NCBI RefSeq assembly: GCF_001510895.1
Contig: NZ_LPWA01000123.1
Location: forward strand, 1 to 56,733
Length of the DNA stretch: 56,733 nt
From: Mesorhizobium loti
GTDB taxonomy: Bacteria > Pseudomonadota > Alphaproteobacteria > Rhizobiales > Rhizobiaceae
Direction of reading: 5' to 3'
Made by a program: the position numbers and the translations under genes. Shown piece by piece: positions 1 to 9,619 of the stretch; within the stretch, counting starts at the first letter, position 1; each line of letters opens with the position of its first letter. A model generated the notes under the pieces. The model saw only the letters and a program-made list of their open reading frames with translations. It was not told the origin of the DNA and made no database searches.

Positions 1-850
1 CGGCCCAAGCGCTGACCGCGAAGAGAAGCGAGTGACCCACGGAACGGTCCAGAAAAAACTGCAGGAGCATCTTGACCAAAACGACCCCAATCAGAGAGGA
101 CTCTAAGGAGGTTCTCGCCTTTCTTGAAGAACTCGAAGAGAGCGGGCATTCGGGCATGACGCCTTCGCGCAACGCCTGGTGGCCGCCATCCGATGTTCTT
201 CTTCCATCTCTGACCCGCAGGCCGGCGTGCTTCGCTGTTGCCCAAGGCCAACTGGCGAATTCCGAGATAACGAGCTCGAGGTGACGCATCACCTCACCAG
301 GGCTTGCGGTGCCGCCTTCATTGCCGTGCCCAGTCCAAGAGCGTGGCGAGGTCGACGTAACCGCACGTTTCTACTGTTTCTGCCACGGACCCGGCGCGGG
401 CCTCAGAAGGGGCCGGTATAAACGCAAACGAAACAGGCGGTTCCTTCTTCGCCTCGGCTTTGGAAGTAGCCAATCCCTGCGGATAGACTGGCGATGTGGT
501 GTGTCCGCGAGTCGTGAGGTACCAATTCGAGGATGGCCTTGATACAAGGCAATCTCATACGCGTAGACTGCGCGCTTGATGGTTCGCGAGCGCTGCGGCG
601 CACCAGGGACCTGGCCGATTGGTGAGGAGATTGCCGACGAAGTTCTGGAGACCGCGCTCGACAGGTTGAACAGCACGAAGATGGGCCATCGCCGCAGCTT
701 CGAAACCGACTGCACACATGTGCATCGCGAATTGAGGCGCAAGCGCGTGGCGTGCCAATGAGTAGCGCCTAATTCACCGGTTGCGGAGGCCAAACGTCAC
801 GTTTCGATACCTCTGGACCTTCGCGCTCGCCAAAAGCGATGCGCGGCCCT
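1..850. other. Stretch without a recognisable gene
   Basis: I see no open frame here that resembles a known family. Short frames exist on both strands, but they are arginine- and serine-rich, overlap one another and lack a convincing ribosome binding site. This is the 3' flank of the leftward NRPS-PKS gene and may be decayed island DNA. No clear terminator hairpin was seen just beyond the NRPS-PKS stop codon. Confidence 0.5.
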
Positions 851-3800
851 CTAATCGGCACGGAATACATGGTTTATGAGGTCGGCTATCTGGGGAACTT
901 TGTCTCGGCGCATAATGCTGAGGTGGTCTCCATCGACGACATGAACTTCTACGTTGCCTCCAACTTCGTTCCACCCCCATGTCGGATCAGCGGATGACAC
1001 GTCCTCTCCTGGCAACAGGCTGCCAAGTGCTCCTGCTGTTCCTGCCCTAATAAATGTAAGCGGGATGAGGGTCTTGGTTGCATCGAGCTGCGACGCGACT
1101 ATGGCGTTTGCCCAGTAGATGGACGCGTCGTGCCTCAAACTCGCGTCGAGCGTTTCGCTTTGACATGCAAGATCCAGTGCTTCGAACGCCTGGGCGGGGT
1201 TTTCCGACAGCATCATTTTGAACGTCTCGCGATCCAGCGGCCGAACAACCGAGCCCTCCACCGACACTTGCGGAGATGCTCCAGCCGGAATATCCAAGAT
1301 CAACACACGGCTAACCTCGACCCCTTGACGATGAAGCTCAATGGCGACCTCATTGGCAATCTTCCCTCCGAAAGAATAGCCGAGCAAAACCACTTTTTTG
1401 TCGCCCGCTGCATCCTTGGCACGAGCTGTCATAGGGGCGATGATATCCTGCGGCTTAAGAGAACTTCGCCAGGGATCGACACCTTTTGGGTATTCGAGAA
1501 CTTCAAATGAAATGTTGCCCAGCAGGGGGATCAGGCCCGCGAAGTCCATTGGCTCTCCGATGATACCAGGAATGAGAAGAAGCCGAGTGTCTTTGAGGGG
1601 CTCGGGCTGCGACTTGGAGCGCGGACGGCTGGCAGCCTGAAAAATCTCGATCGAGAGGCGACGCGAGGTTCCGCTGGTCATGATCATTGTCGAGGAGATA
1701 GAAGCTCCGAAACGTTTTCTCAAGTCGTTCCGAAGTTCGATGAGAAGCAATGAATCCAGGCCGAGGTCACGCCATTCGAGATCCGGATCGACGATTGAAG
1801 CATCTCGCCTCCCAAGAAGCGCGGCAACCCTTTGCGTAACGAGCGGCAGAACGTCGGCTTCGCTTACAATATGGTCTTTCGATTCATTAGCGGGCGGCGA
1901 TATGGCAATATGATTTGCTTTGGCATTCCCCACATCAGGGCCTAAATCTGAGGCGACGTTCAACGCCTCCAAGCGGGATGGTTTCCGGGCCATGGCCACC
2001 CGAAGTGCGGCGGCGCCCTGCTTGTTCGAAAGTCCCGCATCACCGCGTTCGAAATATCGCCGCGATAAGTCCGCATTGCCAGCAAACGAAGCGGATTCCT
2101 TCCACACACCCCAATTGATTGACGTCGCCGTGAGCCCTATCTGGTTCCTGAATCGGCTGAGGCCGTCCAGGAAGCCGCAGCTCGCAGCATGCAATGCCTG
2201 TCCAGCCTCTCCCCGTGAAGAAGCAGTCGATGAGCACAGAATGAAGAAATCAAGAACTCCCGGCTCACTGAAAAATGCATGAAAATTCGCCGCCCCGCCG
2301 GCCTTTGGCGGCACCACGCGCGCTATGTCGTCGCGATCGATTGAGCTGATTAGGCCGTCTGCGAGGCTTCCGGCGGCATGAATGATGCCTCTTATCGGAC
2401 GTTTCGCTTGGATTTGTCCTAGGCAAGAAGCTAGATCCTCACGGTTCGACACGTCCACTGTGTAAACGCACACAGTGCAGCCCGTTGCCTCGACACCTTT
2501 GATCGCCGAGAGACGTTCTTCGGTCGGAACGCTGCGCGTAAGCACATCAATGTGTTTCGCTCCATTTTCGCTCAACGCTTCGACCAACGCGGGCCCGATG
2601 CTGCCGAGCCCCCCAGCTACGAGATAGGATGCAGCGCCGTCCAGTCGATGAGGGAGTTGCATCGCAGATGGAGTCTCCCGCAGTTGAATGATAGCTCGCT
2701 GCATCCCATCGTGGATCACCAAGTTGGCGAAATCTTCTAAATTGCAATCCAACTCCCTGGAGATCAGGTCAGGTAGGGATTTTGGGTCAACATGTCCGAC
2801 CTGCATACACAGCAGGCGCGGGCAAGCTGTTTCATTAGCAAATGATCTGGCAAAGCTGAAAGCAGCCTCTGCAATACCCATCGACATTCCATCCGCATAA
2901 TCCTTGCGGGAAATCATGACGATTGGAATGCTTATACCAAGGTCGAAAGCATCGACCACGACGGCGAAGAGCGACGACATCTTGGTTAGGGCGTATTCCA
3001 GCTCCTGCCCTGCTTCGGCAGCCGAAGGCAGAAATATCTCGACCGGAATGACGAGGTAGTCGAAATTCCCAAGGTCACTGACAATTTCTGCGGAGTCACG
3101 CCCCTGCCAAAGACCCACTCTTGGCAAATCCAGATCGGTACCTTGGCTATCGTTGGGAAGAAACGAAGCAATCGCCCCACTCATCCGTCTGACGGAATCT
3201 CCTGTGGATAGGTCGCGGGGGACGAGCACCTCCTCGCGAATGGTCAGGCGCCCCTCCGCGCCCGACCGACCGACATCGCAATCGCTATCTCTCCCCTGTT
3301 CGAGCTCGATCAGGCGGAACCCTGTCCCTTCGATGATGATATGGCCGGCCAGATTACTGATGGTGAAGTCGAACCCGCTTTCCCCATTGCCTCGCCGGCA
3401 GTTCCTCACATCACACAAGACAGTCTTGGCCGGCTCCTGCAGCATGAGAACACGGTCAATCCCGACGGGAACAAAGGCTCCTCCCGCATAGTTGTCACGG
3501 AAGACAGCTTCAATGACCTGAAGCGCTGAATCAATCAGAACAGGGTGGGCCCCGAAATATTCGCCATCGTCCCGAAGGCTTAGGGGGAGATGACACTGTG
3601 CAGTGCCGGAGGTTTTCCCAGCAGAGACGCAGGCGATCGATTTGAAGGCGGGCCCCAGCAAAACCCCCTGGGCCTCGTAGCGCTGATACACAAGATCCGG
3701 CAAGACCTCACTTAGCCTCTCCGCGGGAGGAGCTGGCGTCCGGGCTGGCAGCGTGCCTCTTCTCGCACGGGCCGAGACTACGCGAATGGCTTTATTCTCG

Positions 3801-6800
3801 CCATTCAGCGCAAGCTGCTTCATTTCAATCCCTATTTCGGACTGGTCCGGACTCCGTATCAGATCGATTTCCAAGATGGCTCCGTGCATGATATCTGCCG
3901 AAATCATCGAGTGGATGCGAAAGTTCAGTATTTCAACGCACGGCGTCCCCAATGCTCCAGAGGACTCCTGGGCAACCAAGTCGAGCAGATAGGTGCCTGG
4001 AACGACTCGCATTCCGTTGACCATGTGTTCGCCGAACCAGACCTTCCGGATTGGTTTGCGTTGGCGGCCGATTAGCTTAGCGTTCGCATCCGGAAATATC
4101 GGCTGTATTGTCTGGCTTCGTAGCGAGGCGGCCGGCGGGGCGCAGAGGTATTGCCTCCTGCGGAACGGATAAGTCGGCAGGGAGACGCGGCGCCAAGGAC
4201 CGCGAGGAGCGAGGTTGTCGAATTGGAGATCGACGCCAAGCTTAAATAGCTCGGCAAGGGCTTTGAGAAACGTTCCCAACTCGTCGGAGCTACGACAAGA
4301 AGCAATCCAAGCTCTCTCCTCGTCGGGGTCATTCTCCATGCCGAGCCCGAGAAGCATAGGTTTTGGTCCGAGTTCGATAAATGTCTTCGATCTGTCCTCA
4401 AGCATATACTGTAATACGTCGTGGAAGCGCACCGGTCCCACGAGTTGGTCCGTGAAATACTCGACCCAGTCCTGGTCTGCTCCAAGAGGTGCTCCTCTCA
4501 CGGAAGAGACGATGGGCAGAATTGGGTCCGAGAAATGCAGGTCTGCGATGACAGATCTGTATTGACCAACGATGGGGCGCATCTGCTCTGAGTGGAACGC
4601 ATGCGATATTGGCAATAGACTGATGGCACAGCCCGAAACGTCTCCAGCGTCGGTGAGGTCTGCCACGAGATTAGCTTGACCGGATAGCACGACCGCGTTC
4701 GGTGAGTTGAATGCGGCGACAGTGACACCATCGCTCAGCTTGGAGACGAGCAGAGCAACATCTTCCGCGTTCCCCGTGGCTACGGCCATCGCGCCCACTC
4801 CGGATGGAAGTTCCGCGGAAAGTCGTCCTCTCTCACAAACGAGAAAGCACGCATCTTCCAGGGACAACACCCCGGCGGCGACCAGCGCCGCGACCTCCCC
4901 AAAGCTATGACCCGCGACCTCCTCAAACTGCACCCCTAACGAACGAAGAAGGCGAGTCATTGAATACTCAAACGCGAAAATAGCCGGCTGTGTGAACTGC
5001 GTGCGATTCAGTCTTTCGTCTCCGCCAGGTGTTTCCTCGATCACCTGCTTAAGGTCGATTCCATGACTGCTTCGTATGCACTTGAAGCAGTCTTCCATCG
5101 CTTGTCTGAAAGCCGGAAACACAGCGGAGAGCTCTTTTCCCATTCCCGTCCACTGACATCCTTGACCAGTGAAGAGACCAACAATCTTTTTCGAGGCCAG
5201 ACTGTCGGAGGGGGATAACACCCCTCTGACAAGATCGTTGAGGAGCTGGGACAAATCGGCTTTGCTGGTCACTGTCCAGCCAACCCGGAACCGTTCCGGG
5301 CGGCGGCCAACGCAGTAGGTCATGCAGATATCCCGCAAGCCGAGATCTTCGCCAGACAAAGCGAGGAGGTCGTAGACCTCCCGGCATAGAGTGATCAGTT
5401 GCTCGGAGCTACCCGCCGACAGCACAAAGAGTTCATTTTGCTGAGGACCGCGAGGGTCCTGTGCCCACGCCGCCCGGGGGTTCTGGCCCTCGAGGATCAT
5501 GTGACAATTGGTCCCCCCTATTCCCAAGGAGCTCACCGCTGCTCGCCTGGGTCTCTTTGATCGACGATTCCACTCCTGGGCCTGCCCACTGGCAATTCTC
5601 AGACGGGTTCCCTGCAGCGGCATACGCTCGTTTGCACTCCGGAACGTCGGGATGGCTGGAATCCTACCGCGGTGAAGACACAGAGCTGCTTTCAGAAGGC
5701 CCGCTGCACCTGCCGCCTCGTCAAGATGGCCAATGTTCGCCTTTAGGGATCCAACAAGGCAGTTTTCGGCGGCCGCGCCTGCGCCATATGTTGCCGCCAG
5801 AGCTGTGATCTCAATCGAGTCTCCGACAGGTGTACCTGTCCCATGGGCCTCAACGTAATCAATGTCGGAAGCGGTGAGACCGGCATCATGCAGAGCTGCG
5901 TTGATGACATCGATCTGACCCTCCATGCTTGGTCCAGTATAACTCAGTTTGCGGGCGCCGTCGTTGTTGACCGCCGACCCAACAATGGTAGCGATGATTT
6001 GATCGCTATCGCGCACCGCGAGATCATAATCTTTGAGAACGAGAACCGCGCATCCGTTGCCAAACACAGCTCCGTCGGCCGCCGCATCGAAGGGTCTGCA
6101 GCAGCCAGTCGGTGAAAGGATTATACCGTCATGAGCAAAATAGCCGATATGCTGCGGAGTCGAAATTGAGATGCCGCCGGCAATTGCCATTTCGGCCTCT
6201 CCTACACGAATTGCCTGGACAGCATGATGAACGGCGACCAACCCACCTGAACAGGCCGAACTTATCGAGAGACTAGGACCTGTCAGGTTGAGTTTGTTCG
6301 ATACCCTCATCGATACGTGCTCGGGTGAATTGCCTTGTTCGATGAGAATTTCGCTGACATTTCTAATGAGGCGATGGCTGAGAAAGGGGCCATCGCGTTC
6401 ATCCATCACCGAGGGCAAGACGCTGTTGATCAGATATGTGCTAGCGCCAGTCGCCGAATATACCCCGGTCCGGTAAGGAACGGCCGTCGGCGCATAGCCG
6501 GCATTTTCCAGAGCGTGCCAGGAGCATTCAAGGAAGACCCGATGTTGCGGGTCCATCAGCGAAGCTTCGCGATCACTGATGCCGAAGAATTCGGCGTCAA
6601 AATGGTCGTAATGATCAAGGAAGCCACCCCTTTTCACAAAGTTCTCGCAGACGGAAAGGGCCGGTGGGTCGTTCTTGGATTCTGAAAGGAAAATCTGATT
6701 CCTAACGAGGCCTTCCCACAGAGCATTTATGGAGTCGGCGCCGGGGAAGCGGCCTGCCATGCCAATGATCGCGACCGCTTTTCGTGGAGAGGGCGTCGCG

Positions 6801-8632
6801 AATGTCGATGCCACTTCGTTGCCGCTGATGGCGCGGAATGCCGAAGCCTTGAGGATCGATTGCAAAGTGGTCTCATCGGAGATATCGGATACCGAAATGT
6901 CAATCTGCAGCTCCTGCTTCAATCGTGTCACCAGTTGCATCGCACTCAGCGAGTCGCCGCCGGCCGCCTTGAAGCTTCGATCCGTTCCGCCGGGAAGGAC
7001 GTCATTCCAGATCTCCGACACATGCTGCGGAACATCTTGCCGCCGAGCAACAAGACGAGGCGGTGGCGCGAGGGCGGTTGATGCCATTGCCTGGAGCGCC
7101 CGACGGTCAACCTTACCAGTCGATGTCTCAGGAAACGCCGAGAGTGTGTATGTTCGGTAGGGAACGGCCGTAGCATCTAACGCGTCAGCAATCAGGGTTC
7201 TGACGTCCTCCTCTAGTACATCACTCGTCGGGTCTTCTGCCGCAGTTACGAAGGCCACGAGTTCGGTTCGTCCACCAACTTCGGCTGCCACGACAGCAGC
7301 CTGGTTAACGTATCGAGAACGCTCGATCGTCGTTTCCACGGCTGCGACATCGACCTGCTTGCCGCGGATCTTCACCTGACGGTCCGTCCGACCCGTGATT
7401 GCAATGCTGCCGTCCGGGAGGATAACGCCAATATCTTCGGTGAGGTACTCACCTGCCACACCTGTCGGGGTTGAAGGCAGGGGCACCAGATCGTCGGCGT
7501 CGGGTTGCATATACCCCATCGCGACCTGGCAACCTTTGACGGCAATGCGTCCCTCAGAGCCAGGGTCCGATGATACTCCCTTCGAAGTGAGGATGCCCAC
7601 CTCCATTCCCGCGATAGGAACGCCAACCGATGGGAGTTCCGGCCATTGTTCGGGGTCTCCGGTGAGCTCCAAAGACGTCACATCCTGCACCTCTGTGGAA
7701 CCATAGTTGTTGTAGAGCACGGCGCCGGTGCGACGAAAGAATGACCTGATCCCTCCAGTGATCTTCAGCCGCTCGCCTGCTGTTGTGACGTCTGTGAGGT
7801 AAAGCGGTTCGGCGAATGCGGACGCTGCCAATGCCAACTGATTGAGCACGCTGTATGGCAGATATGCCTTTTCGATGCGCGAAGACGAAAGGAGCTTCAG
7901 GAGCAGTCCCGCATCCCGTCGTTGTTCCTCTGTCGCCAGAACTGCTGTTCCTCCCGAACTGATCGCGGAGAACAGCTCGTGAAACGCGATATCGAAATGG
8001 AAGGACGCGAATTGCAAATGAACTCTGCCAGGTTCACATCTTCTGAATAGGATGTCCCATTGAACCAGGTTAGCTAGCCCACGGTTTGACATCAGCACCC
8101 CTTTGGGCGTTCCCGTCGTGCCAGAGGTGAAAAGCAGGTAGCAGCCCGTTTCGGGAGTGGAGAGGTTCTCAACCGTCGATATTCTTCTTTTCGCTCGCCC
8201 AACACATATGGTTTCGACGCCGAAGGACTGCAGGAGCCGCGAAGCGGCCGCACCTAGGGGGAGCTTCCCTGGAGCAACGATAGATCTGGCCCCCGAAGCC
8301 CTCAAGATGTTGCCGACTCTCGCATCGCTCGCCAAAAGGTCGAGTGGGCACACTGTCGCCCCGCGAAGCATGATCCCAAGAATGATGATCACGGTATCGA
8401 CGTGACGCGAGGGGTTTATCAAGATGACGTCCGCGACACCAACACCGCGCATTTCAAGCTGTCGCGAGACATGCGATGCATGACGCGACAGATCTTCGTA
8501 GGTGATCCGCTCGTCGCCGCACTGAAGCGCGATCATTTGTGGAAACTTTCGCGCGCATTCCATGAATTTCTGCGACACGGTACGGCAGGGCGCAGCAAGT
8601 AACGGATGTCCGTTCGAGGTCGTGTCCATCAT
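851..8632 (-). CDS. Hybrid NRPS-PKS megasynthase (A-PCP-KS-AT-DH-KR-ACP-TE)
   Basis: A single 2593-residue assembly-line enzyme. Domains in order: adenylation about 15-515 (A3 TSGTTGTPKG at 169-178, A5 NNYGSTE, A10 STGKVDRR); PCP about 535-600 (GGDSL, Ser561); ketosynthase about 617-1050 (Cys794, His930, His969); acyltransferase about 1148-1430 (GHSFGE, Ser1243; HAFH motif, which in this family points to malonyl-CoA); dehydratase about 1515-1780 (HMVNGMRVVP from His1536, Asp1701); ketoreductase about 2000-2180; ACP with Ser2294; thioesterase from about 2348 (GYSFGG, Ser2420; His2570). There is no condensation domain, so the A-PCP pair is a loading module and the KS extends an aminoacyl thioester once. 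The ketoreductase keeps the GGLGSIG fold signature but has His2148 and Cys2152 where Tyr and Asn are expected. The Met-Met start 34 bases after the cupin stop was chosen over an upstream start because the adenylation domain begins soon after it. The product is unknown. Confidence 0.93.
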   Translation of the reverse strand: MMDTTSNGHPLLAAPCRTVSQKFMECARKFPQMIALQCGDERITYEDLSRHASHVSRQLEMRGVGVADVILINPSRHVDTVIIILGIMLRGATVCPLDLLASDARVGNILRASGARSIVAPGKLPLGAAASRLLQSFGVETICVGRAKRRISTVENLSTPETGCYLLFTSGTTGTPKGVLMSNRGLANLVQWDILFRRCEPGRVHLQFASFHFDIAFHELFSAISSGGTAVLATEEQRRDAGLLLKLLSSSRIEKAYLPYSVLNQLALAASAFAEPLYLTDVTTAGERLKITGGIRSFFRRTGAVLYNNYGSTEVQDVTSLELTGDPEQWPELPSVGVPIAGMEVGILTSKGVSSDPGSEGRIAVKGCQVAMGYMQPDADDLVPLPSTPTGVAGEYLTEDIGVILPDGSIAITGRTDRQVKIRGKQVDVAAVETTIERSRYVNQAAVVAAEVGGRTELVAFVTAAEDPTSDVLEEDVRTLIADALDATAVPYRTYTLSAFPETSTGKVDRRALQAMASTALAPPPRLVARRQDVPQHVSEIWNDVLPGGTDRSFKAAGGDSLSAMQLVTRLKQELQIDISVSDISDETTLQSILKASAFRAISGNEVASTFATPSPRKAVAIIGMAGRFPGADSINALWEGLVRNQIFLSESKNDPPALSVCENFVKRGGFLDHYDHFDAEFFGISDREASLMDPQHRVFLECSWHALENAGYAPTAVPYRTGVYSATGASTYLINSVLPSVMDERDGPFLSHRLIRNVSEILIEQGNSPEHVSMRVSNKLNLTGPSLSISSACSGGLVAVHHAVQAIRVGEAEMAIAGGISISTPQHIGYFAHDGIILSPTGCCRPFDAAADGAVFGNGCAVLVLKDYDLAVRDSDQIIATIVGSAVNNDGARKLSYTGPSMEGQIDVINAALHDAGLTASDIDYVEAHGTGTPVGDSIEITALAATYGAGAAAENCLVGSLKANIGHLDEAAGAAGLLKAALCLHRGRIPAIPTFRSANERMPLQGTRLRIASGQAQEWNRRSKRPRRAAVSSLGIGGTNCHMILEGQNPRAAWAQDPRGPQQNELFVLSAGSSEQLITLCREVYDLLALSGEDLGLRDICMTYCVGRRPERFRVGWTVTSKADLSQLLNDLVRGVLSPSDSLASKKIVGLFTGQGCQWTGMGKELSAVFPAFRQAMEDCFKCIRSSHGIDLKQVIEETPGGDERLNRTQFTQPAIFAFEYSMTRLLRSLGVQFEEVAGHSFGEVAALVAAGVLSLEDACFLVCERGRLSAELPSGVGAMAVATGNAEDVALLVSKLSDGVTVAAFNSPNAVVLSGQANLVADLTDAGDVSGCAISLLPISHAFHSEQMRPIVGQYRSVIADLHFSDPILPIVSSVRGAPLGADQDWVEYFTDQLVGPVRFHDVLQYMLEDRSKTFIELGPKPMLLGLGMENDPDEERAWIASCRSSDELGTFLKALAELFKLGVDLQFDNLAPRGPWRRVSLPTYPFRRRQYLCAPPAASLRSQTIQPIFPDANAKLIGRQRKPIRKVWFGEHMVNGMRVVPGTYLLDLVAQESSGALGTPCVEILNFRIHSMISADIMHGAILEIDLIRSPDQSEIGIEMKQLALNGENKAIRVVSARARRGTLPARTPAPPAERLSEVLPDLVYQRYEAQGVLLGPAFKSIACVSAGKTSGTAQCHLPLSLRDDGEYFGAHPVLIDSALQVIEAVFRDNYAGGAFVPVGIDRVLMLQEPAKTVLCDVRNCRRGNGESGFDFTISNLAGHIIIEGTGFRLIELEQGRDSDCDVGRSGAEGRLTIREEVLVPRDLSTGDSVRRMSGAIASFLPNDSQGTDLDLPRVGLWQGRDSAEIVSDLGNFDYLVIPVEIFLPSAAEAGQELEYALTKMSSLFAVVVDAFDLGISIPIVMISRKDYADGMSMGIAEAAFSFARSFANETACPRLLCMQVGHVDPKSLPDLISRELDCNLEDFANLVIHDGMQRAIIQLRETPSAMQLPHRLDGAASYLVAGGLGSIGPALVEALSENGAKHIDVLTRSVPTEERLSAIKGVEATGCTVCVYTVDVSNREDLASCLGQIQAKRPIRGIIHAAGSLADGLISSIDRDDIARVVPPKAGGAANFHAFFSEPGVLDFFILCSSTASSRGEAGQALHAASCGFLDGLSRFRNQIGLTATSINWGVWKESASFAGNADLSRRYFERGDAGLSNKQGAAALRVAMARKPSRLEALNVASDLGPDVGNAKANHIAISPPANESKDHIVSEADVLPLVTQRVAALLGRRDASIVDPDLEWRDLGLDSLLLIELRNDLRKRFGASISSTMIMTSGTSRRLSIEIFQAASRPRSKSQPEPLKDTRLLLIPGIIGEPMDFAGLIPLLGNISFEVLEYPKGVDPWRSSLKPQDIIAPMTARAKDAAGDKKVVLLGYSFGGKIANEVAIELHRQGVEVSRVLILDIPAGASPQVSVEGSVVRPLDRETFKMMLSENPAQAFEALDLACQSETLDASLRHDASIYWANAIVASQLDATKTLIPLTFIRAGTAGALGSLLPGEDVSSADPTWGWNEVGGNVEVHVVDGDHLSIMRRDKVPQIADLINHVFRAD

Positions 8633-8666
8633 AATAGCGTCCCGCGGGTCCTGCGTGCTTCTGCTG

Positions 8667-9056
8667 TCAATAGGCTGACGAGAGCCCTTTGGACGCGATG
8701 TCGTGGACCTCGTCCCCGTTAAGAGAGGGAACGAAAACGCAGACCAGACGCAGGTCTTCCTCGTCGGCAATCAGATGGTGGGCGTCGTTCTTGTCCAATG
8801 CGTACATCGTCCCCGGAACGATAACATGCTCCTCACCAGTGATGTCGTTGCGAACCCGCCCCTTGCCGGCTATGCAGTAGCAGGTCTCGATGTGATTTCG
8901 GTACTGCAGGAAGGACGAGGTCCCGGCCTTCACGATCGTGTCGGTCAGGGAATAGGGAATACCGTCGGCTTTGATCAGAAAACGACGGCTCCTTCCGTTG
9001 CCCCATGCAACGTCACGCTCGGTCCCCTCGATATCCTCAAGCTTGCGAACTATCAT
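8667..9056 (-). CDS. Ectoine-synthase-like cupin (EctC family)
   Basis: A 129-residue protein that reads like L-ectoine synthase (EctC) along its whole length: it begins MIVRKLEDIEGTERDV and contains the family segments PGTMYALDKNDAHHL and RLVCVFVPSLNGDEVHD. EctC closes N-gamma-acetyl-diaminobutyrate into ectoine by losing water, using a metal in a small cupin barrel. No ectA, ectB or ectD lies in the window. Instead the gene ends 34 bases before the NRPS-PKS start on the same strand, so the two are probably one operon. I infer that this enzyme cyclises or dehydrates the NRPS-PKS product or prepares its starter; a stray ectoine gene is the alternative. The inner ATG at 9056 fits the family N-terminus and follows AGAGAGA. 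Catalysis cannot be judged from the sequence alone. Confidence 0.88.
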   Translation of the reverse strand: MIVRKLEDIEGTERDVAWGNGRSRRFLIKADGIPYSLTDTIVKAGTSSFLQYRNHIETCYCIAGKGRVRNDITGEEHVIVPGTMYALDKNDAHHLIADEEDLRLVCVFVPSLNGDEVHDIASKGLSSAY

Positions 9057-9114
9057 TGAATATCTCTCTGTGTGAATCCGGAGTGCACCAAGATAGGGCC
9101 AAGGCACCCTCTCA

Positions 9115-9142
9115 AGGCAACTACCAACGTTGGTAGTTGCCT
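9115..9142. promoter_or_regulatory. Perfect 28-bp palindrome, LuxR-type operator candidate
   Basis: The half site is AGGCAACTACCAAC, and its exact reverse complement follows with no spacer. The inner 20 bp fit the general lux-box pattern NNCT-N12-AGNN. The palindrome lies 58 bases upstream of the EctC-like start, where an activator would bind next to a promoter. Nothing else in this intergenic region is similarly ordered. The palindrome is seen directly; binding by a quorum-sensing regulator is inference, and a TetR- or MarR-type repressor site is an alternative. Confidence 0.6.
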
Positions 9143-9619
9143 AAACTCAGCTCGCGGGGGACTATTAGCCTGTTAGTTGGCGCCAAGGCCTCTTCCTCGA
9201 TTTCTAATCCGGCTCGAAGCGAGCGAATCTGGCTACAGACAGGCCTTCGGGGTCGACAGGCTTTTCAGGATTGAAACGATCGTGACAACGGGACACATCG
9301 CCGATCCAAGGATCACCCCCTCGCCCCGGGCTCTGACAAGATGCCGGGTTAAAGAAAGACCCAGCATTGTCACTGGCACAGCGATCGAGCACGTACAGCA
9401 CCAAGAATGGGAGAAGATGGTGCCGCCGAGCTCCGCCTCCCCTTATATTGGCTCGCCCGTACGTCTTGAGGAGGCGTTGCCCGCTTTCGATCCGCGGTCA
9501 AGACTTCATGTCGGCCTGAGGTTGGCCCGGCCACCGAGAGCGGCGTTGAAGAGAAGCTTGCCTACTGAGACTCTTCCATCGCTAAATTGTCGGCTTCCGG
9601 CCGTTCTGCGGTTGGGCGC
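9143..9619. other. Intergenic stretch, no gene seen
   Basis: This lies between the palindrome and the broken phosphopantetheinyl transferase gene. Overlapping frames exist on both strands, but none resembles a known protein. It may hold the promoter of the transferase, but I see no clear -35/-10 pair. Confidence 0.4.

Noticed and set aside
371..793. A 140-residue leftward frame near the left edge.
   Set aside because: Its composition is Arg/Ser-rich with no family resemblance, and frames overlap on both strands. A TGGCACG sequence upstream lacks a proper -12 half.
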